In this document: positions 23,498 to 34,141 of the stretch, piece after piece | How positions within the stretch are numbered: the stretch's first letter is position 1 | How the letters are laid out: the number at the start of each line of letters is the position of its first letter | Virus record (IMG/VR): IMGVR_UViG_3300035698_010566 | Span: 1 to 46,451 of that record | Source of the DNA: a virus | Length of the DNA stretch: 46,451 nucleotides | Strand: one strand, 5' to 3' | Position numbers and translations under genes: made by a program | Notes under the pieces: model-generated | What the model saw: the letters and a program-made list of their open reading frames with translations, nothing else | What the model was told of the DNA's origin: nothing | The model's database searches: none

Positions 23498-26400
23498 TCA
23501 GGCGTCATCCAAACCCTCCTTGAGACGAAGGGCCTCTTCCTGCTCTTGGATTCTGCGGGGAAGTTCCACATCGAACCTTTCGATTGCCCTCAGGGTACCG
23601 TTGACCAGCTCTGTTCGGATCTTGATCCATGCAAATCGCAGTTGCCGGAACCTATCCTCACGGTCGAGCACACCCTCCACGCGATCTGGCAGAACCGGGC
23701 GCCCCGAACCTGCCACCATGTTGAAGGTTGCTACTCCAGGAGCATCAGAAGCGAATGATGAGTAGGGAGTCTGTCCCACCGTGTTGGGCGGCACAGCATA
23801 GTCGAGGCGATAGTCAAGCACCCAATTACGGCGGTCCAGGACCGACAAGCAATCCGACACGTTCTCGAAGGGGGAAACCCCGATGAGCCCCTCCAGGCCC
23901 TCAATCAGTGCGTTGCTGGGGACTCCCAAGCCCGCCTGTGGGTTCGTGGGACTTCCCACATTTGCAGCGTGCTCATCCCTCTGGAAGACGAAGTAGTCCC
24001 CACTCTTGCCCCCAGACACCACCGATGTGATCTCCTCCATCCATGAGAGCATCCTCTCCCTGATGAACAGCACCAAATCAACAGCATCTTCGGAGAACAG
24101 ATTCGAGGGGCGGATGATTCTGTAGCTGAACGGAGACACAGAATTAGCACTGCTCCTGTAGGAGTCAGCACCATCAGCCAGAGCCGTCATACGCAGGTCC
24201 ATCTGACCTTCAGGAGCACCTGAGAGCCCCGTAGACACCACAGGAAGCACAGCGAATTTCTGGTTGACTACACCATTTTCACCAAACACCACAGGAGCAG
24301 ATGCGTCCCCACTGAATTCTGTGACACCAGTGACAACCAGATTGCTAGAGTTGACCTCCGTGATCTTGTAGAATCCCCGGTTGTCGTCCAGCACATCAGG
24401 CCCTCCTGCGATGTGTGAGGCGCGTCCTGGCACCGACTGGTCCCCAAACGGGCGGACACCCGCCTCCGATGGCGTTGCCGGCCCTGTGGGGCCCTCAAGC
24501 TCCCCAGCAGGGTCTACCACGATGATGTCCCCAACCCGAACCCCCAAGGCAGGGAAGTCCACTGTGCCATCGAGGTCCGTCAAGACGTTCAGAGCTGCCA
24601 CGCTGCCACCGGCAGTATTCGGAACAGCAGTCTGGGTGAACACCACAGAGTCCGTGACGAGGCTGAGCAACTCCTCATTGGACTGCTCGTGTGGGACAGG
24701 TGCCTGCCGCAGGTACACCTCGAAAACATCACCGAAAACGGGTGTCACAGAGAAGCCCGGAGACCGAAGCCGGAGAGTAGTGGCACCCACAACCCCCACT
24801 TCTGCGGTATCCACCACGTTGCCATTGATATCAACCAGACGAACCACGTCCCCTGCGTTCACATTCACATCAGGGTTGTTGAAGTTCCCCAGCTGTGTCC
24901 CTGTTCCGGAAGCTGTGAGAATCCGTGTTGCAGCCACATAGGTCTGCACAGTGCCTACTCGGATCTCGTAGGCATAGCGGAGGGGTGTGAGGTTGGCAGT
25001 GATGTCCCCAATGGCAGCATGGAACCTGCGAATCCTCCTCACGGTGAATGCCAGATTCTCTGGGGAAGGGCCCGAGAACAGGGAAGATGCCCGCATCCCG
25101 ATCTGGTCATCTGCCCCGGCGGTGTGCCCTGCACCTGCATCCACGACATGAGGCACAGCCTCATCCAAGGGTCGGGTGGGCACCGGGAACGAGGGCTCAA
25201 GGTAGACACCGGCAGGAGACACAAATCCCAGGACACCGGCTGCATAGTCCCCGTCTGCATCCACAGTGTCTGTCGTGATGAACTTGTCAGCGGGAAGGAC
25301 ACAGACAACGCCAGAAGTTGCACTCCCCCAAAGGGCAGCGTTCCCATGGATTTGCTGCCACTGTACACCCGTGATCTGGGTCAAGTCGATGTACTCAGCA
25401 ACGGCACCGTAAACCACTGCATCGGGATCCGCCTGGAAGACCTTATTGTCCACAGGGGTCGCAATCCCCACACCCAATTCACCAACCCCAAATCCCGGGT
25501 CAGTGTTGTCTGTCAAGGTGCCACTGTAGGAGAACGTGACGTTGTACGGGAGACCCGCTGTCACGTCACCCGTCAGAAGGTTGTTGCTGACTGTGACCTT
25601 AATGAAGCCACCAATGGTCGTTGCCCCAGAGGGAGCACTGTCAAGCCCAACCACGTTGTTCTGTGGGAACGGTGCCGGGAATGTGCCAATGGGGAGGTAT
25701 GCCATCCCTGACACCTGCAACCCCACCACTGCAGCCGCAAAGAACGTGGCGTCCGCAATGAAGGCTGCCGCCGCATCCAAACCAGACCCTGTGGTCAATG
25801 TGAACACGTCAGCCACCAGAGCCGTGTAGGCCATGCTGACAACAGTCGTGGGATCCAAGGGGTCCGGAATGACATACACACGCCCGGCGGCTGCCCAGGC
25901 CGTGCCAGTGTCCGTCACAGTAACCGTAAGACCCACAGCGTTGTAGGACACCACTGTGGGGAACACGACATTCAACCAACCCGGGGATCCTGCCCTAACA
26001 GAGACAGCAGCCTCTTGAACCTGATCTGCACCCACAGTGCCGTTGGTGGGGAGAGCGTATTTCACCAGATAGGTCCCTGTCTTGACCGCTGCATCCTGTG
26101 GTGCTGTGGCGGACTCCTTGACTGTCACAATGTCCCCAGCAACCACGTCGACAATAGCCCCCGTACCCACTGTGATATTCAGGAGACTCCTCTCCCCGTC
26201 CAAACAGAATGCCGTTCCCGACAGGATGTCCCCTGCAGCATCTTCCTCGGAAGACGGAATCCCCGCCAGAGCAATACCAGAGACATCGCCCACAGGGACG
26301 TTCGCAGCCTCCCAACTCATTGCCTTCACAGTGCCCAGTTCATCACCAGCACCAGAGACTGATGCCGGGGAGAAGGTGCCCACTGCGGAGCTTGCCAACA

Positions 26401-29400
26401 CCCGACGCAGGAACGTGAGAGGGAGAGCCCCGTTGATGGTGGCAGGGCTGTTGACTGTGATTCCTGAAACCCCGGATCCCGTGACCTCCCACACCGAAAG
26501 CCCAGCCTCAATGACTGTGGCACCCGCGTTTGTGGTTCCCCGCTCTGGGGCAGTGGACAGGTCTACTCGCTCGTTGAAGGTGAGACGATCTGCACCCACC
26601 CATGCCGTAACCTCACCCGTGCCATTGCCCACACCGGGGCTCGCTCCACCCAGACTCGTGATCAGGGCATTTGTCGTTGCATCAATGTAGGAGTCAAGGG
26701 TGATGGTGAAATCGTAGGTCACCCCCAGGTTGCCCACCCATGCCAGGTTGGTCGTGACCACAATAGTCTTCTGGGTCACCGTGATGCCGATCACAACCTG
26801 ACCGCCGGAAGCCGCCCCGTTTGCCTCTGACACTGTGAAAACGATCTCCTCTACAAGTGCTCCGGGTGTGCCTGAACCCCCATTCTCATAGGCCCTGATG
26901 ACAATGGCATTGTCTGCCCCTGTCAGGAACGTCGCCAAGCCGCCGGCATTGCCCACTGCCCCGTCGTTGAGGAACAGAGAGCCCATCGAGCTGATGTCGA
27001 AGGTCGTGTTGAGGAGAGGCCCTACCGGTGCCGTCGTGATGATCATCCCCGATGCAAACGTCGAGGACACATGTGCCATTGCATTGTCGAAAGTGTGCTT
27101 GAGAGTGAGACCTTCACGAGAACTCGCCACGAACCTCGGGACTTCCACAGAATCGGAAGCCACTGCCGCAACAGACAACATACCCGTTGCCCCAACCTGG
27201 ATTCCTGTCTGATCAACCTCAACCAGAAGGAGATCGTAGGGTGCCACATCCCCGATGCCGCTATGGGGCACATATGCGCCCGCAGTTGCCACAGGGGTGA
27301 AGTCCAACGCCGTAATCAAAGTGGCAGGAGGATCTGTGACGGTGGCAGAGTCCGAGATCAACCCATCGTCAACCACGACCTCATTAGGATAGACCGCTTG
27401 CGGAGTGGGGGAATCCGTCTGAAGGACCGTCACGAACGCGGCACCCACAGAACCCAGGCGCTCAAGCTCGGTGTTGCTGAGGGTCAAGTACGGGATGCTG
27501 TAGTCCCCACTGTCGTTAGTAGACAACCCTTGCAATGCCGGAAGCTCCAAAGGATCCCGGCTCGTGTTCGCAAACTCCACGTCCGCTTCAATGGCAGACA
27601 TGGGGATGGGTGTCTTCTGCCCCAGGATCTCCTTTAGACCGAAGGGGCTGGGGTCTGCGAAGCTGGGGAGGGTCTTGTCTGTGAAGAGGCCTCTACGCAT
27701 CTGCACACCCACATCCAACGTGGGAGACGCCGCCGCAAACTGCTCCATCTCGTCCACTGTGGGCGGGTCTGAGAAGGCACTGCTATCCGTTGAAGCCGGG
27801 GGGACGGTGTAGAGAGTGTCGCCCCGATCAAGATCCACGGGCGTGCCTTGGAGGGTCCCAGCACCAAGTGCCAGAACATCAGAACCTGCAAGTGCGTTCA
27901 GCTGGTCATCTGAAAGGATGAGGACACAACCCTTCTGGACGATGCCAATGAACACACCACCGAACACGGGGTCAATGTCCCGGCCACCGCCAAACAGGGC
28001 ACGGAACACCTGATTTGCATTTCCTGCCCCTGTGGTCTCCCCTGAGGGAAATCCAAATGCCACCTGTTGCCCTGCCCTGAACCTTGGGTTGGACAGCTCA
28101 GCATCCCCAGTGATCAAGTCAGCGGTGTCACTGTCTACAGTCTGCTCAGACAGGAAACGGTCGAAATCCGGAAGCCCCGTATCGGGGTCAGTCGGGAACT
28201 CAGACAAGTCCCCCGGAGTCGCCAGCACCGTGGCAAAACCCACAGTCGTAGTGTAGGTGGGATCACCGAGGAACAGAGCGTCAATCTCTGGGAACCCTGT
28301 GGGGCTGTATGCCCACACACGAGCACGCGGGAGGCGCTCACGGGGTTCGACATCAGACAGGTTTTGGAGGGGGCCCAGTGCCGGGTTGCCCACCACCCCG
28401 ATAGTCCTGCCAAATGTGCTTCCTGTGGCAGAATCCCCCAAGGGATCCGTGACCATGCGCCCAAACGAGAACACCCCTGTGTCTCCTGTGGCAAAGTTTG
28501 CCAACATGCCAGGGAACACTGTGGTGAACGCCAGAGTAGCCTCAGGGAACAGCCTCGAAAGGCGGCTCGGTTCCCACATGGGCTGGAACACACCGTGGAC
28601 GGAGAAGGTAGGCAGTGGGAACGCAGAAGTGAGCTGTGGCCTCAATGCACTTGTGAGAACCCTGTCGTCCATGTCGTTGGTGACCAGAGCCTTCTGCCCA
28701 TCCATGTAGTACCGCAGAACGTAGGGATCCATCGCATCCCCACTGACCTCAAAGGTTGCAGGGTCCTGCGAGGCTGTGAGGGGGTCTACAAGGGGGTCTA
28801 CCCCTGTAGAGCCGAAGGTCCCGTTTGCTGCCAGGAACACGTCGTACCAAACATCCCGGAGGTTCAGATCCCCTTGAATCTCATCCTCGTAGCCAGGAGG
28901 TGCATACGTCTTGTCGTGGCCAATGAAGAACCGGAACTTGCCGTCGGAGTCTCCCACGACCTTGCCAGAGATCGTCTCGTTCACCTGCTCGAATGAAACG
29001 ATCACCTCATTGTAGAACTCGATGAAGGTGCGGGCTGCCCTGTCCTGGTCGGTGAGATCCCTGCGTTCGGATTCGAGACCCACAGAGCCTTGGTCTTGGT
29101 TGCCGGTGCTGAACCCAGATGTGACAACTGGGCCCCCAGCAGGCGTCTGGGTTGCCAAACGCTGCACGACCAACTCTGCAACCTCTCCCATGTACTCCTG
29201 CAGCGCCACAGTGCGGTAGTAGAAGCTGTCGGGGTTGCGGAAAGTGTAGGTCGCCAGGAGCGTCGAACTGAGGACACCATTCTCCTCAGAAGGGGATGCC
29301 AAGTAGGAGTATCCAGCCCTGTAGCGGGGGTACACCAGGGTACCGTCCACAGGGAAGGGTCCAAGTGCCTTACGCTCGGTATACGAAAACAGAAGGTACT

Positions 29401-32400
29401 CACGAGGTCCCAGGGGTGCTTGGTTGGGGTCAACCAGACGCATGGAACCATTGGCGGGGTCTACCTCGTAGTCCACACCGGGCACGAGAGTACGGCCAGG
29501 AAGGACAGTGCCGCCCTCGGACTCCCCAAAGAGCACCAACTCCGTGGACTCTGTTGGCACGAAGGGGTTGATACCCAAGAAGTCCCGGGCGCTGGGAGCG
29601 TAGATGGGCCTTGCTGACAGCTTCACTGTGTCAGACGTTGCGTTGAACCCCGTGAGTACAGGACTCGTGAAGCTGACCGTGGTGGATCTTCCATCGTCTG
29701 TCAGCTCGGAACCCGACACGATGAGCGGGTAGCCTCCGATCTCACAGAGATGCCCCGCCACGGCAAACCGCGTCAGGTCGCCCTGGAAGACTATCGAATC
29801 CATCCCCCTGTCCACAGGTTCGTAGGGGGTGGCCACTGTCAGAAGGAATCCAGGGTCCCCTCCAGCTGCTGTGCCGTCTACATCCTCTGTAACAGCAACA
29901 GCAGACAGCAGCGAAACCACATCATTGGCAGGGGCACGGCTGCCAGCTTCCTCCTCTGCAGGAGGCCAAACCACCACAGTCGTCTCGTCCGTAGGCGCAG
30001 TATAAACCGCAGATTTGATGTAGAACGGGTGGGCACCCAGGCGAAGCAGTTTGCCCGATGCCATGTTCGATGTCTGGTCCCCTGCGAGGGTGAAGGTATC
30101 CTGCTCTGCTTCCAAGAAGAACGGGGGGCGCCACACGGGAATCGTGGACGTGTTGTATGCCTGCTCCCCCCCAAACGCCTCGTAGACACCATAGTTGACT
30201 TCCACGACAGCGGAAGCAGCCACAGCGTTGTTGAACGTCAGGATTGAATTCTGGAAAGCGACCTGTGTCGTGTTTCCGAAGTTTTGGAGCTGGCTGTCCA
30301 CCCAGATGAAGGTGTCCACCGTGCTGTCAACGGTACGCACTGTGGGGTTCACAGTGTAGGTGGTGGCATCCACCCGTGTTGCTGTCTCCAGCCGCACGAT
30401 GAGAGGCAAGAACTCCACGATCTGCGTGGTACTCGCAAGGTTGCCCTCGCTGTCCGCCTGATAGTAGCTCGCCTCAATGATCTGCCCTTCACGCAAGGGC
30501 TCCTGGAAGTAGAACGACCCGATGAGGGGACTCACCACCACGTCGAGGGACTCCTCCGTGATCATCTTCTCTACGAAGTAGCCCCGTTCGAGGGCATATG
30601 CCGCCATGTCAACAGCGGAGTAGTTGAGGTAGCCCGTTGCTGCGTTGTACTCTGCTTCCAGGGACCCCAGATCGGTGGGATCTAGGAATTCCTCATCATA
30701 GGACACGAAGGACTGTGCATGGTTCGCAAGGGTGTCCTCCCCGAACTTCAGCTCACCTGTGGTGGTCAGGTACTCGATCTGGTCGCCCAGAAGGGGAACA
30801 GTGAACGCCGCCACACCCGTGAGATCCACACCCTGCGTGTAGGGGGTTGCCCCCACACGAATGGAGAAAGCTGCTGTCGTGAAGTGGATGTCCGTGCTGT
30901 CGGGAACGAACAGGCCGTTGATCATCTCTCCGAGGCCTGCCCCACGCACAAGAGGTGTCAGGCTTGCTTCAAGGTTGCCGATTGCCAACCCAAACCTGAC
31001 TGCAACGGCACGCCCACGCTGGTATGCATCTGCCACCACCGCCTGATTCCGAGCTATGGATTGAGCTGCAGCATCCGCAGGGATGAATCCCACAGTGGAC
31101 AAAGCACGAATCTCGAAAGGCTCAGTGGGCAGGTGGTTGAAAGGTTCGTACACCACGTCTGCCACGCGGGCAGGATCATAGGCAGACGCAGGAATACCCG
31201 TGTAGAGCTGCCAGGAGGCATAGGAGGCTCCGTTCGCGGGTCCAGCATCCGAGGGGAAGGGCACGGTTGTCAGCACCGTGAGAGCCGTCTCAGACGTAGC
31301 ATCGGACGCCACGATGAATGACCCTTCTGAATCTCCGTTGGTCACCTTGAGCCGGTAGCCAGCCAGCACAACATCCGACAGGAATGTAGCGTTGATGTCT
31401 GTGAAGGTCGTGGTGCCCGAAGCAAAGGAGCCGGCTGCCCCTTCTGCCACCATGCCGCCAGTCACAGAGATCGGAGTCACGACACCCGCAGAACCCCCGG
31501 AGGGGATCAGGTAGTCAGTGCCCTCTGTCTGAAGAACGAACGTCTGCCCATCCTCTGCGAGGTACATGCCATTCCGGGATGCCACAGCAGGGTGGAGAGT
31601 GTCTCCTAGAACCCCTGGCTCTCCCAGAGAGAGGTTGCCGGTGACCTGTTCGATACGGGCAGAGACTGATCCCTGCTCCAGCCAGGACAGACGCCCTTCC
31701 CCAAAGTCATAGAACACGTCCACCAGATTGTGGAGGTACCTGTAGTTGATGCCGTCCACGACCTGGAAGAACACGTCTTCGTCGTAGCCAGCCACATCCT
31801 GAAGGGGAGGGTTCGTGACCGAGAAGTTGAACATCTGGAGGATATTTTCGGAGAACACTGTGTTGCTGAAGCTCCCCCGGGCCTTCACATCAGGGGCATC
31901 CGTGCTCCGGTCTCGATTCTGCGGACTCCGGTAGACGCCCAAGGACACACCGTTGTCCGGGAGCCAGCTCGTGTTGCTGCTGGGGTCCTCGACTCGCCAT
32001 CCGGGGAGAACCCCCAGGATTCTGGCAGCAGAGATATTCCGGTCAGTAAAAGCACCCGTCAACCCGAACCCGATCTCCACAGAACCCGTGGTGATGTCGC
32101 CCGCCCCCAAGACCAAGTAGCCCCGGATTGCCTGGGCCTGCCCGGTACCGGTGATCACCAGATCGATGCTTGCCGCAACCGCAGCGGCCGTGAGTGTGCC
32201 CGCAACGGCAGTCCAAACATAGGGGTTTCCGTCGATGTTGAAATACAGCGTCTCCCCACCTTCGAAGGTGAAGGGGCCCACGTTGCGGGAATACAGTCGG
32301 GCTTCCCCAGCGAACACAGCAGGGGTTACGTCAGCCTGGAGGTAGTAGAGAGGCAATCCGTTGAAACGGGAACGATCCTGTCGACTCAGGGCGATCTTGG

Positions 32401-34141
32401 AGCCTGGGTCACCTGCCACCAACTCGCGGGCAATGAGTGCCCTCCCCTTCGGGATGTTGAACGAGAACCTCGGGAGGTCGGACTCGAATTCCACCACTTC
32501 AAGGTCTTCGAGAGCCGCGGGGACTCCAAACAGCAGAGTGTCACCCACCCCACCGATAGTGCGAATGAGCCCACAACCATTGGGACGTGTCGTGGGCACG
32601 GCAGAGGCGTTGGGAACATCGCCTGTGGAGTCTGGTACATGAAGCACCCCAGACACACCGAGCCCCAACACTCCACTGGACGGGTCTTGGAGAGGTTCCC
32701 CGTCAGGTAGGAACAGGTCTCCCTTTGCAGTCACAGTCGTCGCGGCACCCGCGCTGTCCACGAGCTGCACAGGCTCTCGCGTAGACAGGCTTTGCCACGT
32801 CATGGACACGCCATCGCAGTAGACCGAATTGCTCAGGTACTGGATGTCAAAGCCACCAGCATCGGGATCAGCCTTGCTGGTATCCAGCACACTGAACTTC
32901 AGCTTCCCGGTTGTTCTTGACCACCCCACCTCACCTTCGTTGACGGTGTATGCCGCCAGAATTGCATCACTGTCCACAGCAGACGGGCTGAGATAGCGTC
33001 GGAAGCCCAACCGCACGAGAGGCCGGTCTGTGGGCCCCGGAACAGGGCTGAGGAACAAAGGTTCGGTCTGTGCGTCCTTCACAGGCCCAAGGTCACCATT
33101 CGAGTCTTTGGCGTAAGACTCGGGGTTGTACCACACCACCTGACCGGCATAGCTGGCTATGTACGCAGGGTTGAACTGCAGGATGCCATTCGTGACACCG
33201 ACCACAGCATCGGGAACAGCCCCCACGAACGCATATGTCGTCTCCACTTCTGCATCTGAAACCACATTCACCAACGGAACCAGGGCCGTTGCATCCGGTC
33301 GGGACCCCAACCGCACAAGGGCAAAGGAGTCAGAATCTGCCGGGTCTCCTGGCAGCGAGTCACCGATAGGGAACCGACTCGGGTGGGGGACAAGGACATA
33401 GTCCCCACCCTCGGTCAGAACACCGGAGTTCACAGGAGCAGAAGCCTTGTAGGGCTCCCACCGTTGAGTCTTCCCGTTCCACCCGAACCGGCGAAAATCT
33501 GGGTCATTCCGTGTCCACCAGAACCGAGCGGCAGCCACGATGTAGTCAACCCTGACAATGGTGTCACCGCGGAGAGTCGACACGCCCCCGTCAAGGGTTG
33601 TGGGAGTCGGATTGGCAGGATATCCCACCACAACAGCAGGAAGGACCACAACACCAGCATCTGAGTCCTGGCTATCGAAGTCATTTGCAGCATCAGGACC
33701 CGCCGAGATCTCATTCCCGTTGTCCCCCCTCCGGATAGTGACAAGGCGCACCTGTGCAATCCCTCTGCCTCCGGGATCAGTGATCACAAGCCGGGTTGTC
33801 CCGTCTTCCAGAGTCTCCAGACTCACGTCGTTGTAAACGTCCAGAGTGCCTGTAGGGATGAAGCCTGACTCCGCAGGGGCAGAGGCTGTCACTGTCCACA
33901 CGGGCGTCTCTAGGAGTGCCAGAGACGACGTGTTAGCTGCCCAGAGGAGGTACTCCTCATCCTGAACCGCTGTCCGGTACTGATCTGCTGCAACCTCCAC
34001 GAAAGGCGCGGCATAGTCATAGCCCGCCGGTAGAGGCTTGTGATCCCGCAGAACACCGTTGTCTGTGGTGGCAGTTGTGGTGGCATTTGCGGGGGCCGTT
34101 CGAGGAGCCCGCAGCACAAAACCATTGAAGTTGAAACCCAT
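23498..34141 (-). CDS. Giant multidomain virion protein (3547 residues)
   Basis: An uninterrupted 10.6-kb reading frame encoding 3547 residues, rich in Asp, Gly, Thr, Val and Pro, with very few cysteines. It has no signal peptide or membrane helix. Many successive beta domains are visible. Around 660-760 is a flagellin-like module (GPFTFEGGETLYFNIDGNPY, later FTDRNISAARILGVLPGW). At about 1347-1417 and 1447-1515 two related domains follow each other (DTFTLAGDQTSN.. and DSIVFQGDLTRF..). Around 1690-2200 the sequence is more helical and Trp/Phe-rich. The last 60 residues form a charged helix (FAWIKIRTELVNGTLRAIER, then RIQEQEEALRLKE). It lies in the middle of the baseplate cluster, its start overlapping the stop of the small Gly/Val-rich gene (TGATG), so it is almost certainly structural: perhaps a whole baseplate arm or a long tail-tip sheath. 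No homologue can be named from sequence alone. Confidence 0.85.
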   Translation of the reverse strand: MGFNFNGFVLRAPRTAPANATTTATTDNGVLRDHKPLPAGYDYAAPFVEVAADQYRTAVQDEEYLLWAANTSSLALLETPVWTVTASAPAESGFIPTGTLDVYNDVSLETLEDGTTRLVITDPGGRGIAQVRLVTIRRGDNGNEISAGPDAANDFDSQDSDAGVVVLPAVVVGYPANPTPTTLDGGVSTLRGDTIVRVDYIVAAARFWWTRNDPDFRRFGWNGKTQRWEPYKASAPVNSGVLTEGGDYVLVPHPSRFPIGDSLPGDPADSDSFALVRLGSRPDATALVPLVNVVSDAEVETTYAFVGAVPDAVVGVTNGILQFNPAYIASYAGQVVWYNPESYAKDSNGDLGPVKDAQTEPLFLSPVPGPTDRPLVRLGFRRYLSPSAVDSDAILAAYTVNEGEVGWSRTTGKLKFSVLDTSKADPDAGGFDIQYLSNSVYCDGVSMTWQSLSTREPVQLVDSAGAATTVTAKGDLFLPDGEPLQDPSSGVLGLGVSGVLHVPDSTGDVPNASAVPTTRPNGCGLIRTIGGVGDTLLFGVPAALEDLEVVEFESDLPRFSFNIPKGRALIARELVAGDPGSKIALSRQDRSRFNGLPLYYLQADVTPAVFAGEARLYSRNVGPFTFEGGETLYFNIDGNPYVWTAVAGTLTAAAVAASIDLVITGTGQAQAIRGYLVLGAGDITTGSVEIGFGLTGAFTDRNISAARILGVLPGWRVEDPSSNTSWLPDNGVSLGVYRSPQNRDRSTDAPDVKARGSFSNTVFSENILQMFNFSVTNPPLQDVAGYDEDVFFQVVDGINYRYLHNLVDVFYDFGEGRLSWLEQGSVSARIEQVTGNLSLGEPGVLGDTLHPAVASRNGMYLAEDGQTFVLQTEGTDYLIPSGGSAGVVTPISVTGGMVAEGAAGSFASGTTTFTDINATFLSDVVLAGYRLKVTNGDSEGSFIVASDATSETALTVLTTVPFPSDAGPANGASYASWQLYTGIPASAYDPARVADVVYEPFNHLPTEPFEIRALSTVGFIPADAAAQSIARNQAVVADAYQRGRAVAVRFGLAIGNLEASLTPLVRGAGLGEMINGLFVPDSTDIHFTTAAFSIRVGATPYTQGVDLTGVAAFTVPLLGDQIEYLTTTGELKFGEDTLANHAQSFVSYDEEFLDPTDLGSLEAEYNAATGYLNYSAVDMAAYALERGYFVEKMITEESLDVVVSPLIGSFYFQEPLREGQIIEASYYQADSEGNLASTTQIVEFLPLIVRLETATRVDATTYTVNPTVRTVDSTVDTFIWVDSQLQNFGNTTQVAFQNSILTFNNAVAASAVVEVNYGVYEAFGGEQAYNTSTIPVWRPPFFLEAEQDTFTLAGDQTSNMASGKLLRLGAHPFYIKSAVYTAPTDETTVVVWPPAEEEAGSRAPANDVVSLLSAVAVTEDVDGTAAGGDPGFLLTVATPYEPVDRGMDSIVFQGDLTRFAVAGHLCEIGGYPLIVSGSELTDDGRSTTVSFTSPVLTGFNATSDTVKLSARPIYAPSARDFLGINPFVPTESTELVLFGESEGGTVLPGRTLVPGVDYEVDPANGSMRLVDPNQAPLGPREYLLFSYTERKALGPFPVDGTLVYPRYRAGYSYLASPSEENGVLSSTLLATYTFRNPDSFYYRTVALQEYMGEVAELVVQRLATQTPAGGPVVTSGFSTGNQDQGSVGLESERRDLTDQDRAARTFIEFYNEVIVSFEQVNETISGKVVGDSDGKFRFFIGHDKTYAPPGYEDEIQGDLNLRDVWYDVFLAANGTFGSTGVDPLVDPLTASQDPATFEVSGDAMDPYVLRYYMDGQKALVTNDMDDRVLTSALRPQLTSAFPLPTFSVHGVFQPMWEPSRLSRLFPEATLAFTTVFPGMLANFATGDTGVFSFGRMVTDPLGDSATGSTFGRTIGVVGNPALGPLQNLSDVEPRERLPRARVWAYSPTGFPEIDALFLGDPTYTTTVGFATVLATPGDLSEFPTDPDTGLPDFDRFLSEQTVDSDTADLITGDAELSNPRFRAGQQVAFGFPSGETTGAGNANQVFRALFGGGRDIDPVFGGVFIGIVQKGCVLILSDDQLNALAGSDVLALGAGTLQGTPVDLDRGDTLYTVPPASTDSSAFSDPPTVDEMEQFAAASPTLDVGVQMRRGLFTDKTLPSFADPSPFGLKEILGQKTPIPMSAIEADVEFANTSRDPLELPALQGLSTNDSGDYSIPYLTLSNTELERLGSVGAAFVTVLQTDSPTPQAVYPNEVVVDDGLISDSATVTDPPATLITALDFTPVATAGAYVPHSGIGDVAPYDLLLVEVDQTGIQVGATGMLSVAAVASDSVEVPRFVASSREGLTLKHTFDNAMAHVSSTFASGMIITTAPVGPLLNTTFDISSMGSLFLNDGAVGNAGGLATFLTGADNAIVIRAYENGGSGTPGALVEEIVFTVSEANGAASGGQVVIGITVTQKTIVVTTNLAWVGNLGVTYDFTITLDSYIDATTNALITSLGGASPGVGNGTGEVTAWVGADRLTFNERVDLSTAPERGTTNAGATVIEAGLSVWEVTGSGVSGITVNSPATINGALPLTFLRRVLASSAVGTFSPASVSGAGDELGTVKAMSWEAANVPVGDVSGIALAGIPSSEEDAAGDILSGTAFCLDGERSLLNITVGTGAIVDVVAGDIVTVKESATAPQDAAVKTGTYLVKYALPTNGTVGADQVQEAAVSVRAGSPGWLNVVFPTVVSYNAVGLTVTVTDTGTAWAAAGRVYVIPDPLDPTTVVSMAYTALVADVFTLTTGSGLDAAAAFIADATFFAAAVVGLQVSGMAYLPIGTFPAPFPQNNVVGLDSAPSGATTIGGFIKVTVSNNLLTGDVTAGLPYNVTFSYSGTLTDNTDPGFGVGELGVGIATPVDNKVFQADPDAVVYGAVAEYIDLTQITGVQWQQIHGNAALWGSATSGVVCVLPADKFITTDTVDADGDYAAGVLGFVSPAGVYLEPSFPVPTRPLDEAVPHVVDAGAGHTAGADDQIGMRASSLFSGPSPENLAFTVRRIRRFHAAIGDITANLTPLRYAYEIRVGTVQTYVAATRILTASGTGTQLGNFNNPDVNVNAGDVVRLVDINGNVVDTAEVGVVGATTLRLRSPGFSVTPVFGDVFEVYLRQAPVPHEQSNEELLSLVTDSVVFTQTAVPNTAGGSVAALNVLTDLDGTVDFPALGVRVGDIIVVDPAGELEGPTGPATPSEAGVRPFGDQSVPGRASHIAGGPDVLDDNRGFYKITEVNSSNLVVTGVTEFSGDASAPVVFGENGVVNQKFAVLPVVSTGLSGAPEGQMDLRMTALADGADSYRSSANSVSPFSYRIIRPSNLFSEDAVDLVLFIRERMLSWMEEITSVVSGGKSGDYFVFQRDEHAANVGSPTNPQAGLGVPSNALIEGLEGLIGVSPFENVSDCLSVLDRRNWVLDYRLDYAVPPNTVGQTPYSSFASDAPGVATFNMVAGSGRPVLPDRVEGVLDREDRFRQLRFAWIKIRTELVNGTLRAIERFDVELPRRIQEQEEALRLKEGLDDA
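29780..30105 (-). repeat. Tandem domain repeat inside the giant protein
   Basis: Two neighbouring protein domains share the pattern D(T/S)(F/I)xxxGD(Q/L)T, then G(A/G)(H/Y)Pxx(I/V), then (E/T)TxVxxxxP, then DxVxL. Copy 1 corresponds to about 29880-30105 and reads DTFTLAGDQTSN, LRLGAHPFYI, TTVVVWPP, DVVSLLSA. Copy 2 begins near 29805 and reads DSIVFQGDLTRF, CEIGGYPLIV, TTVSFTSP, DTVKLSAR. Copy 2 extends beyond the lower boundary given here, towards about 29600. Seen at protein level; bases are diverged. Confidence 0.55.
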
